A DNA stretch of 64,000 bases from Okeania sp. SIO2B3 (GCF_010672525.1 NZ_JAAHGH010000026.1:1-64000); one strand, 5' to 3'. Positions 18,438 to 27,794 are shown, numbered from the stretch's first letter. Notes: generated by a model from the letters alone, not told the origin. Translations and numbers: made by a program.

Positions 18438-19493
18438 ATTTACCTCTTTTGTAATGAATAATTAATAATGAATAATTAATAATGAATAATTAATAATTAG
18501 AGTATTAGAGAGTTAGATAGAAAACTAAAAATTCAAACAACTCTTTCATTATCAACTATCAATTGTGTATTGGTTGTTTTATTTGGTCGATTTGACAATA
18601 GCCGTCATCCGTAAATAATGAATAATTAATAATGAATAATTAATAATTATTTGATTTGGCAGATTTGACAATAGCCGTCATCCGTAAATAATGAATCATT
18701 AATAATGAACAATTAATAATTATTTGATTTGGCAGATTTGACAATAGCCGTCAGAAGTTTCAAGAGTTCTATATCTTGATTAATTGAGTTAAATCCTCCG
18801 TAAATAATGAATAATTAATAATGAATAATTAATAATTATTATTTGATTTAGTTGATTTGACAATAGCCGTTAGGAGTTTTAAGAGTTCTATACAGTCTTG
18901 ATTAATTGAGTTAAATCCTGTGACATCAATGTAATTTGCTTGATGTAATAGCTCTAACCAATACAGAGTTTCATTGACCGAAAAATTCTGGTCTCAAGCC
19001 TCCTTTTTTAAAGGGATAAAAAAAGAGAATATTTCAGATTTCAAGCCTCCTTATTGCAGAGGTACTGATGACTGATAACTGATAACTGATAATACTCCTG
19101 TTTGTCTTGATTCTGGTGTTTTGACAATTTAACAATTCGTAGTGTAAATGCAAATTATTTTTCTTTAACTACATTATTTTTCATAATTATCAATTATCCA
19201 TTATCAATTATCCATTAATTCTGGTGTTTTGACAATTTAACAATTCGTAGTGCAAATGCAAATTATTTTTCTTTAACTACATTATTTTTCATAATTACCA
19301 ATTACTAATTATCCATTAATAATTATTAGAGCTGATTTACGAAGTAAATATTAAGAGGATAAATGCTTTACAGTGTAAGAGTTCGACACTATCCCCCCAG
19401 GAAATAGTTTTCCGCAAACCTATAGTATAAATAAGTTTCAACCCAGTTTACAAATCAGCTCTTAATTATTAATTATTAATTATTCATTATTAA
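18438..19493. repeat. Repeat-filled spacer between sufB and sufC
   Basis: This 1056-bp spacer has no gene. It holds (TAATGAAT/TAATTAT)n heptamer-type tracts, four copies of GATTTGACAATAGCCGT starting at 18589, 18662, 18735 and 18854 (steps 73, 73, 119), a degraded family D unit near 18975-19095, and a 108-bp direct duplication starting TTCTGGTGTTTTGACAATTT at 19111 and 19219. A small inverted-repeat element follows at 19328. Confidence 0.85.
19328..19462. mobile_element. Inverted-repeat element (AGAGCTGATTT ends)
   Basis: AGAGCTGATTTACGAAG at the left and TTTACAAATCAGCTCT at the right form 11-bp perfect terminal repeats within AATTATT tracts. The ~135-bp interior has no frame. I found no second copy in the window. 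Confidence 0.6.
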
Positions 19494-20930
19494 TTATCCC
19501 ACTGTTCCTTCTAATTTCAAACTCAATAATTTATCAGCTTCCACAGCAAATTCCATAGGCAACTCATTAAAAACATCCTTACAAAAACCACTAATAATCA
19601 TAGACACCGCATCTTCAGCAGAAATACCCCGTTGAGTAAAATAGAAAAGCTGGTCTTCTCCAATTTTAGAAGTAGAAGCTTCATGCTCAACCTTAGCAGT
19701 ATTATTATCTACTTGAATATAAGGAAAAGTATTTGCTTGAGCGCGATCGCCAATTAACATTGAGTCACATTGAGAATAATTCCGTGACCCCTTAGCACCA
19801 GACCCCATTTTCACCAAACCACGGTAACTATTAGCAGAGTTTCCAGCAGAAATACCCTTAGAAATAATAGTACTGCGAGTATTTTTGCCAATATGCACCA
19901 TTTTCGTACCAGTATCTGCTTGCTGCTTATTATTAGTCAGAGCAACAGAATAAAATTCTCCCACAGAGTTGTCTCCCACCAACACACAACTAGGATATTT
20001 CCAAGTAATAGCAGAACCAGTTTCTACCTGCGTCCAAGAAATTTTAGAATTTACTCCCTTGCACAAACCGCGCTTAGTCACAAAATTATAAATACCACCC
20101 TTACCATTTTCATCACCAGCAAACCAGTTTTGCACCGTCGAATATTTAATCTCAGCATTATCCAGAGTAACAAGCTCAACTACAGCAGCATGAAGTTGGT
20201 TAGTATCAAACATTGGAGCAGTACAACCTTCCAAATATGTTACCGAACTACCCTCCTCCGCTACAATTAAAGTCCGCTCAAACTGACCAGCGTCTCCATT
20301 GTTAATTCTGAAGTAAGTAGAAAGATCCATCGGACATTTTACACCTTTAGGAATAAAAACAAAAGACCCATCACTAAATACAGCAGAATTAAGAGCAGTA
20401 AAGAAATTATCCCCTACAGGTACAACACTACCAAGATATTTTTCCACCAACTCTGGATATTCCTGCACTGCTTCAGAAATAGAACAAAAAATAACACCAT
20501 CTTCAGCAAGTTTCTCCTTAAAAGTAGTCGCAACAGAAACACTATCAAATACAGCATCAACCGCAACATTACTCAAACGCTTCTGCTCCGAAAGTGGGAT
20601 GCCAAGTTTATCAAAAGTCTCCAACAAAGTAGGATCTACTTCATCCAGACTTTTCTTCTTATCTTGAACTTTTGGTGCAGAATAATAAATAATATTCTGA
20701 TAATCTATTTGTGGATAGTCAACCTGCGCCCAAACTGGTTCCTTCATTTCCAGCCACTTTCGATATGCTTTCAGACGGAAGTTGAGCATAAACTCTGGCT
20801 CATTTTTTTTAGCAGATATCAGACGAACTACATCTTCGCTCAGTCCACGAGGAATAGTTTCTGATTCGATATCAGTAACGAAGCCATATTTATAAGGTTG
20901 ATTAACTAAGGTTGTTACTTTAGCAGTCAT
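19494..20930 (-). CDS. sufB: Fe-S cluster assembly protein SufB
   Basis: The 478-residue protein is full length for SufB. Recognisable blocks are [20 protein letters not shown] at the N-terminus, [40 protein letters not shown] with the conserved Cys, [20 protein letters not shown], and [20 protein letters not shown] near the C-terminus. SufB is the scaffold subunit of SufBC2D in the cytosol. It heads the operon and is divergent from its repressor gene sufR, with operator-like sites between them. Confidence 0.97.
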   Translation of the reverse strand: MTAKVTTLVNQPYKYGFVTDIESETIPRGLSEDVVRLISAKKNEPEFMLNFRLKAYRKWLEMKEPVWAQVDYPQIDYQNIIYYSAPKVQDKKKSLDEVDPTLLETFDKLGIPLSEQKRLSNVAVDAVFDSVSVATTFKEKLAEDGVIFCSISEAVQEYPELVEKYLGSVVPVGDNFFTALNSAVFSDGSFVFIPKGVKCPMDLSTYFRINNGDAGQFERTLIVAEEGSSVTYLEGCTAPMFDTNQLHAAVVELVTLDNAEIKYSTVQNWFAGDENGKGGIYNFVTKRGLCKGVNSKISWTQVETGSAITWKYPSCVLVGDNSVGEFYSVALTNNKQQADTGTKMVHIGKNTRSTIISKGISAGNSANSYRGLVKMGSGAKGSRNYSQCDSMLIGDRAQANTFPYIQVDNNTAKVEHEASTSKIGEDQLFYFTQRGISAEDAVSMIISGFCKDVFNELPMEFAVEADKLLSLKLEGTVG

Positions 20931-20995
20931 TGTATTTATTTCCTAGTTATATTTACTTCTTTAATAATTTAGATGGCCTTTAGCCCCCACTTAAA

Positions 20996-21009
20996 CAACT
21001 TATTTGTTG
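20996..21009. promoter_or_regulatory. SufR operator candidate 1
   Basis: CAAC-TTATTT-GTTG is a perfect match to the CAAC-N6-GTTG motif established for SufR binding between sufR and sufB in Synechocystis. It is located 66 bases upstream of the sufB start and 75 bases upstream of the sufR start. Confidence 0.8.
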
Positions 21010-21035
21010 CTTAAGTCTATTTTAGGTTACATTAA

Positions 21036-21053
21036 CAACAATGATATTGTCAA
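21036..21053. promoter_or_regulatory. SufR operator candidate 2 and sufB -35 box
   Basis: CAAC-AATGAT-ATTG (21036-21049) matches the motif with one mismatch. It overlaps a minus-strand TTGACA (21048-21053), a good -35 candidate for sufBCDS, so bound SufR would block RNA polymerase. Confidence 0.55.
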
Positions 21054-21083
21054 AGTCCAATTTAAATATTTTTTTTTGACAAA

Positions 21084-21875
21084 ATGGAAATTACCCAACA
21101 AAATTCGACCAAACAAGAAATCCTACAACATTTAATGAAGCGAACTCAAGCCACCGCCTTAGAGTTAGCAGAATCTTTAGAAATTAGCCCCCAAGCTATA
21201 CGTCGCCATTTAAAAGACTTAGAAACAGAAGGACTGATTATATATAAGTCAGTACAAACCGGGATGGGAAGGCCACAACATATTTATCAATTAACAACTC
21301 AAGGACGCGATCGCTTTCCCCACAATTATGATGGGTTTGCCGTTTCCTTCCTCGACACCTTAGCCGAAACTATTGGCCAGGAGCAACTCAGTCAAGTATT
21401 CCACAAACAATGGCAGCGTAAAGCAATGCACTATCGCCAACTATTAGGGACAGGAAAAGTGCAGGAACGCGTAGCCCATTTAGTAGAACTCCGCAAAGCT
21501 GAGGGTTTCATGGCAGAATGGTATCCTGTAGAATCTCAGGAAGTAGATAATCAACCACTCAAAATTCAGAACTCAGAAGTCAAAAGTGATTCAGTTTCCT
21601 CAGCAGAAATAGGAGAACCACAGTTGCCCGTTGAAAGCTACATATTTATGGAGCATAACTGTGCTATCTCCAGTGTGGCCGAATCTTTCCCCAGTGTTTG
21701 TGGCCATGAATTAGAGATGTTTGGTGCTGTACTGCCTGATTGTACTGTGGAGAGAACTCATTGGATTGTTAATGGAGAACATCGTTGTGGTTATTTAATA
21801 ACTAGGAAAGTTAATAGTTATATCAGGCAACAGGCAACAGGCAACAGGCAACAGGCAACAGGCAACAGGGAATAG
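21084..21875 (+). CDS. sufR: Transcriptional repressor SufR with repeat-derived tail
   Basis: The 263-residue protein has an N-terminal DeoR-like winged helix (TALELAESLEISPQAIRRHL) and the SufR cluster region with Cys193, Cys206, Cys220 and Cys235 in a C-x12-C-x13-C-x14-C layout. SufR is an Fe-S-sensing repressor of sufBCDS. Two parts look foreign. Residues ~158-175 (LKIQNSEVKSD) are encoded by DNA like the dispersed AATTCAGAACTCAGAAGTC repeats. The C-terminus, IRQQATGNRQQATGNRE, comes from a (GGCAACA)n tract that runs on past the stop. Both lie outside the known functional parts. It is divergent from sufB. Confidence 0.92.
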   Translation: MEITQQNSTKQEILQHLMKRTQATALELAESLEISPQAIRRHLKDLETEGLIIYKSVQTGMGRPQHIYQLTTQGRDRFPHNYDGFAVSFLDTLAETIGQEQLSQVFHKQWQRKAMHYRQLLGTGKVQERVAHLVELRKAEGFMAEWYPVESQEVDNQPLKIQNSEVKSDSVSSAEIGEPQLPVESYIFMEHNCAISSVAESFPSVCGHELEMFGAVLPDCTVERTHWIVNGEHRCGYLITRKVNSYIRQQATGNRQQATGNRE

Positions 21876-22159
21876 GGAGAAAAACATTTCTCTGTCTGAG
21901 GTTAATCATCAGTGTCTGTCCTAAACAACTTGTTCTTGTTTCTTACTATAAATAATGAGTGTCTAATTCTGAGATAGAATCCGGTTATATAAATATGATA
22001 TGTGTTGACAATTCTATAATTACTTCAATCTCCCCCACTCCCCTACTCCCCTACTTCCCTACTTCCCTACTCCCTGACCTATCCGTGTATCCGTGCCATA
22101 ATCAGTGTGAGCCACTCCCCTTTTATCCTTAATCAAAAAATATAAAATCAAAAATTAAT

Positions 22160-22528
22160 ATGCAACAATCCATGGAATTTTTAACAGCGGAGGAATCTGC
22201 TCAAGTTGATGCAGCGCTCCTAACTTCCAAAGACAAGTTTTCAACGCGACTGGCCATTTATTCATTGAGGTGTCTGAAGCAAATAGCAGAGGAAACAGGT
22301 TTAACTCCAGATGAAATACCTTCAGAGCAGATAACTACTTGGATTCAAAAGGATGAGAATATTAAGCACAATTTAGATGTGGATGCTAACTTTGAGAGCT
22401 TTTTTACTAGGTTAGTCATCTCCTCGTTACGTCCTTTAAAGGAGGTTGCTCAAGAATCTGGCGTACCCCTTCAAAATTTGACAGTCCAACAGGTTGTTAA
22501 GTGGTATGAGAAAGAGGATATTCATTAA
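22160..22528 (+). CDS. Small protein with two tandem homologous halves
   Basis: I do not recognise the family by name. The 122-residue product contains two copies of a ~42-residue unit: FSTRLAIYSLRCLKQIAEET (to TTWIQKDENI) and FFTRLVISSLRPLKEVAQES (to VKWYEKEDIH). Each unit is predicted helical. There is no signal peptide, membrane helix or Cys pattern. It lies between sufR and the 5S gene; AT-rich (GGATAAT)n DNA follows the stop. A small cytosolic regulatory or adaptor protein is possible but unsupported. Confidence 0.65.
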   Translation: MQQSMEFLTAEESAQVDAALLTSKDKFSTRLAIYSLRCLKQIAEETGLTPDEIPSEQITTWIQKDENIKHNLDVDANFESFFTRLVISSLRPLKEVAQESGVPLQNLTVQQVVKWYEKEDIH

Positions 22529-22659
22529 TGAATAATGGATAATGGATAATTACCTTAATTTATCTGAATTTCTGCCCTGCTTCCCTACCCCCCTACTCCC
22601 CCACTCCCCTGCTCCCCTTGGCCGAAAATTCAGAGATTTAAAAAAATTTGCTTAGGGGG

Positions 22660-22688
22660 TTGACATTTCTGAAAAAGATATTTATAGT
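22660..22688 (+). promoter_or_regulatory. Promoter of the 5S rRNA gene
   Basis: Perfect -35 TTGACA (22660-22665), 17-base spacer, TATAGT -10 (22683-22688). Transcription would start near 22695, about 75 bases before the 5S sequence. This is the strongest sigma70-type match I noted in the window. Confidence 0.7.
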
Positions 22689-22769
22689 AATAAATGTAAG
22701 GAAAAGAAAGCGCCTAATACCTTAAGCGGTTAAAGGCAAAAATAATTAAACGATGTAATTATCAGCTTT

Positions 22770-22887
22770 TCCTGGTGTCTATGACGTAGTGGACCCACTC
22801 CGATCCATCCCGAACTCGGAAGTTAAACGCTACGGTGGCGAAGATACTTGGTGGGTAGCCGCCCGGTAAAATAGCGCGATGCCAGGT
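22770..22887 (+). rRNA. rrf: 5S ribosomal RNA, isolated copy
   Basis: The ~118-base gene starts TCCTGGTGTCTATGACGTAG and contains the universal CCATCCCGAACTCGGAAGTT segment. The ends CCTGGTGT and ATGCCAGG pair as helix I. There is no 23S or 16S sequence upstream; a protein gene ends 240 bases before it. It has its own promoter and terminator and looks intact. Confidence 0.96.
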
Positions 22888-22897
22888 TAAATATAAA

Positions 22898-22938
22898 CAA
22901 AGGTTCTCTCAGCGATACGAGGGAACCTTTGTTTTTTT
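22898..22938 (+). terminator. Intrinsic terminator of the 5S gene
   Basis: CAAAGGTTC and GAACCTTTG form a stem with a TCTCAGCGATACGAGG loop region, followed by seven T. Confidence 0.9.
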
Positions 22939-22951
22939 GGTGAGTTTATTT

Positions 22952-23222
22952 AGGGCTTGCTGATTAAATCTAAAAGCATTGACAGATAAAGGTTGTAGCA
23001 TTTTTAGGTCTAAAAAAGTGTGAGCTTTTCGGTGGAAAAAGTTCAAAAAGCTAGTATTTTGGGACGATTATGGCAGAAAAATCAAGGGACAAAACGCCCG
23101 CCCCTACCTCCTCTATAATTCCCATTTCTCCTGACTCCTGACTCCTGACTCCCCTCCTGGGAGGGGCCCGCGGGTGGGTTGACTCCTACCCTCACCCATA
23201 AGACTAGTGAAGCGCAAACCCT
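22952..23222 (+). mobile_element. MITE family 1 copy, forward
   Basis: AGGGCTTGCTGATTAAATC to GAAGCGCAAACCCT, with direct repeats ATTT at 22948-22951 and 23223-23226. It is just downstream of the 5S terminator. The rest of 23227-23478 is AT-rich with a CTCCC-rich tract and no gene. Confidence 0.8.
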
Positions 23223-23478
23223 ATTTAATTTATAGCGATTTATAGCGGGGTAGTCCTGCATGGTAATGCTGAACATATATATTTTTTAATTTCTCCCACA
23301 CTTTAATCTCCCCATCTCCCGCACTCCCCACACTCTCTCTACCATTGTTAGATTATGTCAATATTCGCCCAAATTTTTGGAGACAAAAGATTATATTTAA
23401 CTACATTAAGACTATATTTGTGTTGAATGTTTATGATACTATCCTGAAGACTAATCTTATTCCTGATTACTAATAACT

Positions 23479-23970
23479 ATGAGCGATTTATCTGGAAAAA
23501 AAGTAGAATTTCCTGAATTTTATCGACAGACATATGGTTTATCCTATGCAGAAGAAATAGCTACTCTTAAATATGGCTATGCGATGTTGACTATTGCTGG
23601 AGCAGATGGAGAAGTAAGCGTTGCAGAAATGAATTGGTTGATAAATCATCAACGTTCTATAAATGTGCCAGAAGAAATTATTGAGGCATACAAAGTATTT
23701 GACTATAAAAATGCTAACTTGGAAGAGTATGTTCCTGATATTAATAAATGTGATGTGCCTTTTAGTGTTCCTAGGACATTAATTTTTGATGCCATTCAAA
23801 TGTGTAGAGCAGATTCAGAATTCGCCACTCAAGAACAAATGGCAGTCAAAAAAGCAGCTAAACTTTTAGGAGTTCCTGATGATATTGTATTAGCTCTAAA
23901 CCGTCTGGTGGATCAAGAAGAAAGCCTAAATGCTATGCGGAGAGCATTGCTGGAGACAGAGAAATTATAA
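23479..23970 (+). CDS. TerB-like domain protein
   Basis: The 163-residue product has two acidic helical segments typical of TerB-like domains: YAMLTIAGADGEVSVAEMNW and a second DSEFATQEQMAVKKAAKLLG. TerB-family domains are metal-binding helical modules also found in DnaJ-linked and stress proteins; the function here is unknown. There is no signal or membrane segment. The TAA stop (23968-23970) overlaps the target duplication of the MITE that follows at 23973. Confidence 0.65.
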   Translation: MSDLSGKKVEFPEFYRQTYGLSYAEEIATLKYGYAMLTIAGADGEVSVAEMNWLINHQRSINVPEEIIEAYKVFDYKNANLEEYVPDINKCDVPFSVPRTLIFDAIQMCRADSEFATQEQMAVKKAAKLLGVPDDIVLALNRLVDQEESLNAMRRALLETEKL

Positions 23971-23972
23971 TT

Positions 23973-24246
23973 AGGGTTTGCGCTTCACTAGTCTTTTTGC
24001 TCTTTGTAGGAGACAGGGGACAACCCACCCGCGAGGCCCGACAGTGGAGGGGAAGACAGCTATACTGGAGAAATGGGAATGTAGAGGAGGTAGCGGCTAA
24101 GTTTTGTCCCAAAATTGTTATGCCCAACTCTTGCACAAAATGCTAGTTTTTTGAGCAATCTTTACCGAAAACAGGCGCACCCCTTTCAACCTAAAACAGC
24201 TAAAACCTTTATCTATCAATGCTTTGATATTTAATCAGCAATCCCT
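23973..24246 (-). mobile_element. MITE family 1 copy, reverse
   Basis: AGGGTTTGCGCTTCACTAG to AATCAGCAATCCCT, with direct repeats AATT at 23969-23972 and 24247-24250. It is inserted two bases after the stop of the TerB-like gene. Confidence 0.8.
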
Positions 24247-24355
24247 AATTATAGTCGGAATTAAAACTAATTATATTCTACTGAGAGCTTGGATTTACAT
24301 AAAATTCTTGATATTTCAGGTAAACCAACTCTCTTTAGACAAAACTATTAAACTT

Positions 24356-24571
24356 GTCATATCACCAAAAGTAATATTAGACAATTTATTAAAAGATTGG
24401 TTGCTAGAAGATATTGGCAGGGGCGATCGCACAACTTCTGGCCTATTTGTAGGAGATGAAGTAATTCTAGAAATAGGCCATTGGTTAGTAAAGGAAATAG
24501 GAGTCATCACAGGTTTAGCCATCGCAGCTAGGGTATTTTAACTTCTGGTGCTAGAGGTATTGGGAAAATGA
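24356..24571 (+). pseudogene. nadC: nadC 5' fragment
   Basis: A frame without its own ATG reads KVILDNLLKDWLLEDIGRGD and continues RTTSGLF, then HWLVKEIGVITGLAIAARVF, the N-terminal part of quinolinate phosphoribosyltransferase (NadC, NAD synthesis). It meets TAA at 24539 where the family has a Gln, continues a few matching codons, then stops again. The catalytic barrel is missing. A functional nadC should exist elsewhere, since the pathway is essential. Confidence 0.8.
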
Positions 24572-24689
24572 TAGGTTTTAAGTTTTATACCAATTTGAAA
24601 AAAGAATACTACAAATACATCTCGAAAATATATGCTTAAAAATAACCGATTCAATTCATTTGAGTCAATCCTCTTCTTTTCAAGGAGGG

Positions 24690-24743
24690 GTAATAATTAA
24701 TAATTAATAATTAATAATTAATAATTAATAATTAATAATTAAT
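24690..24743. repeat. AT heptamer tandem repeat
   Basis: About seven copies of TAATTAA / AATTAAT follow one another. It attaches to a degraded family D segment (CAATCCTCTTCTTTTCAAGG) that starts near 24665. Confidence 0.75.
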
Positions 24744-24830
24744 TGTTGAAAATACCGATGCCACCAGACTTGATATTAGTATATTAGTCTTTTTTTATTC
24801 TTCCTTCTTCCTTCTTTCCTCTTCCTTCTT

Positions 24831-25859
24831 CTACTTTGAAATAAAATGTACCCAAAAACTCCCATCTGGCATACAAACATTCCGAATTAATCGGTAAGAA
24901 TAATGTAAATAAGCACCACTTAAGTCAGTACGATATCCAGTAGAAAACCATTCCCCATAAGGGTCATGGATAAATAATCCTTCATTATCAAAACCAACAC
25001 CAACAATTAGATGACCAAAAGAAGTAAAATAACTCTGTATAGCCACAGGAAATCCTGCTATTAGCCAATCTTTAACCTCTTCAATAGTGGCATTAGTTTT
25101 AAAATTATCTCTACACCCATAATCTCTAACAATTCTAGCTAAATCAGTTGGACTATGACGACTGTAACCTTGATTTAAAGCATATTCATAAAGTTCCTCT
25201 TCAAATTGACCATAATTAGACTTTCGATTAGCCTGCAAAAACTCTAAACAGGAAGCGATAGAAGTAATATTACATAAACCTGTAGGATTATACCAATCAT
25301 CTAGTTGAGATTTGTAGGGAACCTTAATTCTAACAGTATCTGGTTTAAGCTTGGGATGCACAAGTTGATTATTTTCAAAAATTTCAATGTATTTTTCATG
25401 AATATACCAAACACCAGAACTATTATGCTTATTATTTCTAAATGCAATTCTGAAGTGATTTCTAACTGGAACATAAGCCAAAAGTTGAAATTCTTGATTA
25501 GCCGCAATATAGTGTTTTTCTGACTCAGTTAATTGAGAAGATTGAAGGGGTCTAGACTTAAGAATAGTATCTTTTTTAGTTTTGAGGATAATTGGGACAG
25601 CCGGAATATTTGCTTCCTTGGCCTCGAATAACTTTTTCGTAGTTTTCTCACCTAAATATCCAGCCTCACCGCTTTTTTGATCCACTTGAAACCGATGAAG
25701 TGCTGCTGTAGTTAAGGGGCCAAATATACCATCTACTGGAGGGTTAAGCATATTTAGGTCCACAAGTATGGCCTGAATCTCGCGAGTCAGGTTTTCATCA
25801 TCAGCGAGGGTTTTAACATCGTACTTGAGGTCTGTTCTCAGAAAGTCTTGGAGTTCCAT
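24831..25859 (-). CDS. Peptidoglycan-binding and C39-like peptidase protein
   Basis: The 342-residue protein has an N-terminal peptidoglycan-binding domain (DGIFGPLTTAALHRFQVDQK), a central ~90-residue region that may be SH3-like, and a C-terminal papain-fold C39-like domain. The latter has the nucleophile in TGLCNITSIASCLEF, the His in SFGHLIVGVGFD and the Asp in FIHDPYGEW. No signal peptide is visible, although a cell-wall location would be expected; export may be by another route. The 3' end abuts a pyrimidine tract. Confidence 0.8.
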   Translation of the reverse strand: MELQDFLRTDLKYDVKTLADDENLTREIQAILVDLNMLNPPVDGIFGPLTTAALHRFQVDQKSGEAGYLGEKTTKKLFEAKEANIPAVPIILKTKKDTILKSRPLQSSQLTESEKHYIAANQEFQLLAYVPVRNHFRIAFRNNKHNSSGVWYIHEKYIEIFENNQLVHPKLKPDTVRIKVPYKSQLDDWYNPTGLCNITSIASCLEFLQANRKSNYGQFEEELYEYALNQGYSRHSPTDLARIVRDYGCRDNFKTNATIEEVKDWLIAGFPVAIQSYFTSFGHLIVGVGFDNEGLFIHDPYGEWFSTGYRTDLSGAYLHYSYRLIRNVCMPDGSFWVHFISK

Positions 25860-26010
25860 GCTAGATTAATGATAACTAGGAAATAGCTAATCAGCAGCAT
25901 AGTACACTCTGACTCTAGACTCAACTCGGATATGGGACACTTTTGAGAAGGAGTTGGGCAGTCGGGAGACAGAATTGAGGCGTTGCTGAATACTTGGATG
26001 ATTTTGGCTG

Positions 26011-26058
26011 ACACGGGGACACGGGGACACGGGGACACGGGGACACGGGGACACGGGG
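26011..26058. repeat. (ACACGGGG)6 tandem repeat
   Basis: Six perfect 8-bp units. A shorter version (ACACGGAGACACGGAG) occurs near 48582 inside an element. The surrounding 25860-26447 contains no gene I can support; a 76-codon frame at 26098 has no recognisable domain. Confidence 0.9.
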
Positions 26059-26447
26059 ATTATGGTTTCTGCTCTCTGACAAAATCATCCCGCAATTATG
26101 CAATGCCGAATTAATTATTGGGAGGAGCTAAAGGGAAGTCGCTACCTCTTAGATAAACTAGACCTTCACGCACGGGAGCAAGATGCTCCCACTGGCCAAA
26201 AACTGAATCTTGACAGACTACTACTTTTGATTGCTCGGTGCGTTAAGGCGAACATTTTCAATTTAACAAAATTGTATCGGAATAGTTATTACCATTTGTT
26301 TAGTCTTCACTTTCCTCCTGACTCCTGACTCCTCCGTAGTTATTTATCACTGTTCAACCGGACATGATATAAGGGACTAGCAAAAAAATAGCTTACCAGA
26401 TCGTCTTTTGTGCAACAAAGCCATTATTAATTATTAATTGTTGAAAC

Positions 26448-27794
26448 CTACTTAGGGCGAAACGCTATTACTCCATAAGCATCAACAGACAAATATTTTG
26501 ATGCCGCCTGTTGAATATCTGACGAGTCAAGTGCCTGAATATGTTGAGGATAACTGAGTGCGGGTGCTAAGTCTCCCACTATTGAGTGATAGTAACCATA
26601 TAAATTAGCTCGATCGCTTGGTGTCTCATTGGCAAAAACAAACCTATTGGCAACTAATGTCCGAATACGTTGAATTTCTGTTTCTGTCACTGACTCTTGT
26701 TGGATAGTATGTATGTGGTGAGCGATCGCTGCTTCTACTTCAGCTAAATTTTCTTCTGGAAGAAGAGCAGATATATAGAAAATTCCTTGATGACGATGAC
26801 TCATATTACTCACACCAATAGAATAAACCAAACCTCGCTCTTCCCGTAAGTCACGCACCAGGCGAGATGTTTTCCCCCGACTCAAAATAGTTGCCAATAC
26901 ATCTAAGGTATAAGTTTCATGTAATTGAGTTAACCCAGGTACTCGCCAAAGCATCATTAACCTTGCTTGTTGAAGAGCTTCGTCAACTACTTCATGGCGA
27001 ACTATTTTTGTAAAAGGTGCTTCTGGGGTGAAATTATTTGTGGGTGGTAGTGGAGGTATTTCTGGAATATTTTGGCTGTTTTCTGCTTCGGTAAATGAGT
27101 TGGCAACGATATCAATTAATTCTTCTACTGGTAAATTTCCGACTACAGTAGCAGTCATGGAAGTAGGTTGGTACCAGGTATGGTGAAAGTCGCGCATTTG
27201 TTGGGGTTGCAGTTGAGAAACAACTTCAGCAGGACCTAATACGGGACGACGATAGGGTAATTTTTCAAAGGCGGTTTCAATCGCTTTTCGGTAACAACGA
27301 CGGTTAGGGTTATCATTTGAGCGCCGAATTTCTTCCAGTACAACAGACCGCTCTCTTTCAAAAGGGTCATCTGCAATGCTGGCATTGAGGAGTACTTCCC
27401 ACTGCAAAGGTGCTAATTTGGCAAAGTCTTTAGGAGCAGTGGTAATGTAAAAATGGGTGTAGTCTTGGCTAGTGGCGGCGTTCATTACCGCACCTTGTTG
27501 TTCTACTAAGCGTTCAAATTCACCACTAGGGAGTTTGGGAGTGCCTTTGAAAATTATATGTTCGAGAAAATGGGCCATACCATTGATTGGTTCAGATTCA
27601 ATAGCAGAGCCAACGTTTAGCCAAATATTGAGATTAACTGCTTCAACTGGTAGGTGTTCGGCAATTATAGTAAGTCCATTTGGTAATTGATGGATAGTAG
27701 GGGCGTTTAGAGATTCGAGGGTTGGTTGGACTAGGGTTGAGGTCATTCTTGATTTTTTCTGTGGTTTACTTTTCTCAATATATATATTAGACAT
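26448..27794 (-). CDS. M16 family zinc metallopeptidase
   Basis: The 448-residue protein is a single-chain M16 peptidase of the mitochondrial-processing-peptidase/PqqL type. The inverted zinc motif HFLEH is in MAHFLEHIIFKGTPKLPSG, with the third ligand region RSVVLEEIRRSNDNPNRRCY further on. The C-terminal lobe contains TSRLVRDLREERGLVYSIGV, the usual non-catalytic half motif. No signal peptide is obvious; Met17 (MTSTLVQPTL) is an alternative and perhaps better start. The substrate is unknown. Confidence 0.88.
   Translation of the reverse strand: MSNIYIEKSKPQKKSRMTSTLVQPTLESLNAPTIHQLPNGLTIIAEHLPVEAVNLNIWLNVGSAIESEPINGMAHFLEHIIFKGTPKLPSGEFERLVEQQGAVMNAATSQDYTHFYITTAPKDFAKLAPLQWEVLLNASIADDPFERERSVVLEEIRRSNDNPNRRCYRKAIETAFEKLPYRRPVLGPAEVVSQLQPQQMRDFHHTWYQPTSMTATVVGNLPVEELIDIVANSFTEAENSQNIPEIPPLPPTNNFTPEAPFTKIVRHEVVDEALQQARLMMLWRVPGLTQLHETYTLDVLATILSRGKTSRLVRDLREERGLVYSIGVSNMSHRHQGIFYISALLPEENLAEVEAAIAHHIHTIQQESVTETEIQRIRTLVANRFVFANETPSDRANLYGYYHSIVGDLAPALSYPQHIQALDSSDIQQAASKYLSVDAYGVIAFRPK

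Noticed and set aside
22529-22769. Remnant of 23S rRNA before the 5S gene
   Set aside because: No 23S 3'-end sequence is recognisable, and a consensus promoter lies within this stretch.
26098-26328. 76-codon frame, possible transposase remnant
   Set aside because: The Arg/Leu-rich text (NLDRLLLLIARCVKANIF) matches nothing I can name and includes a GGGAGCAAGATGCTCCC repeat.
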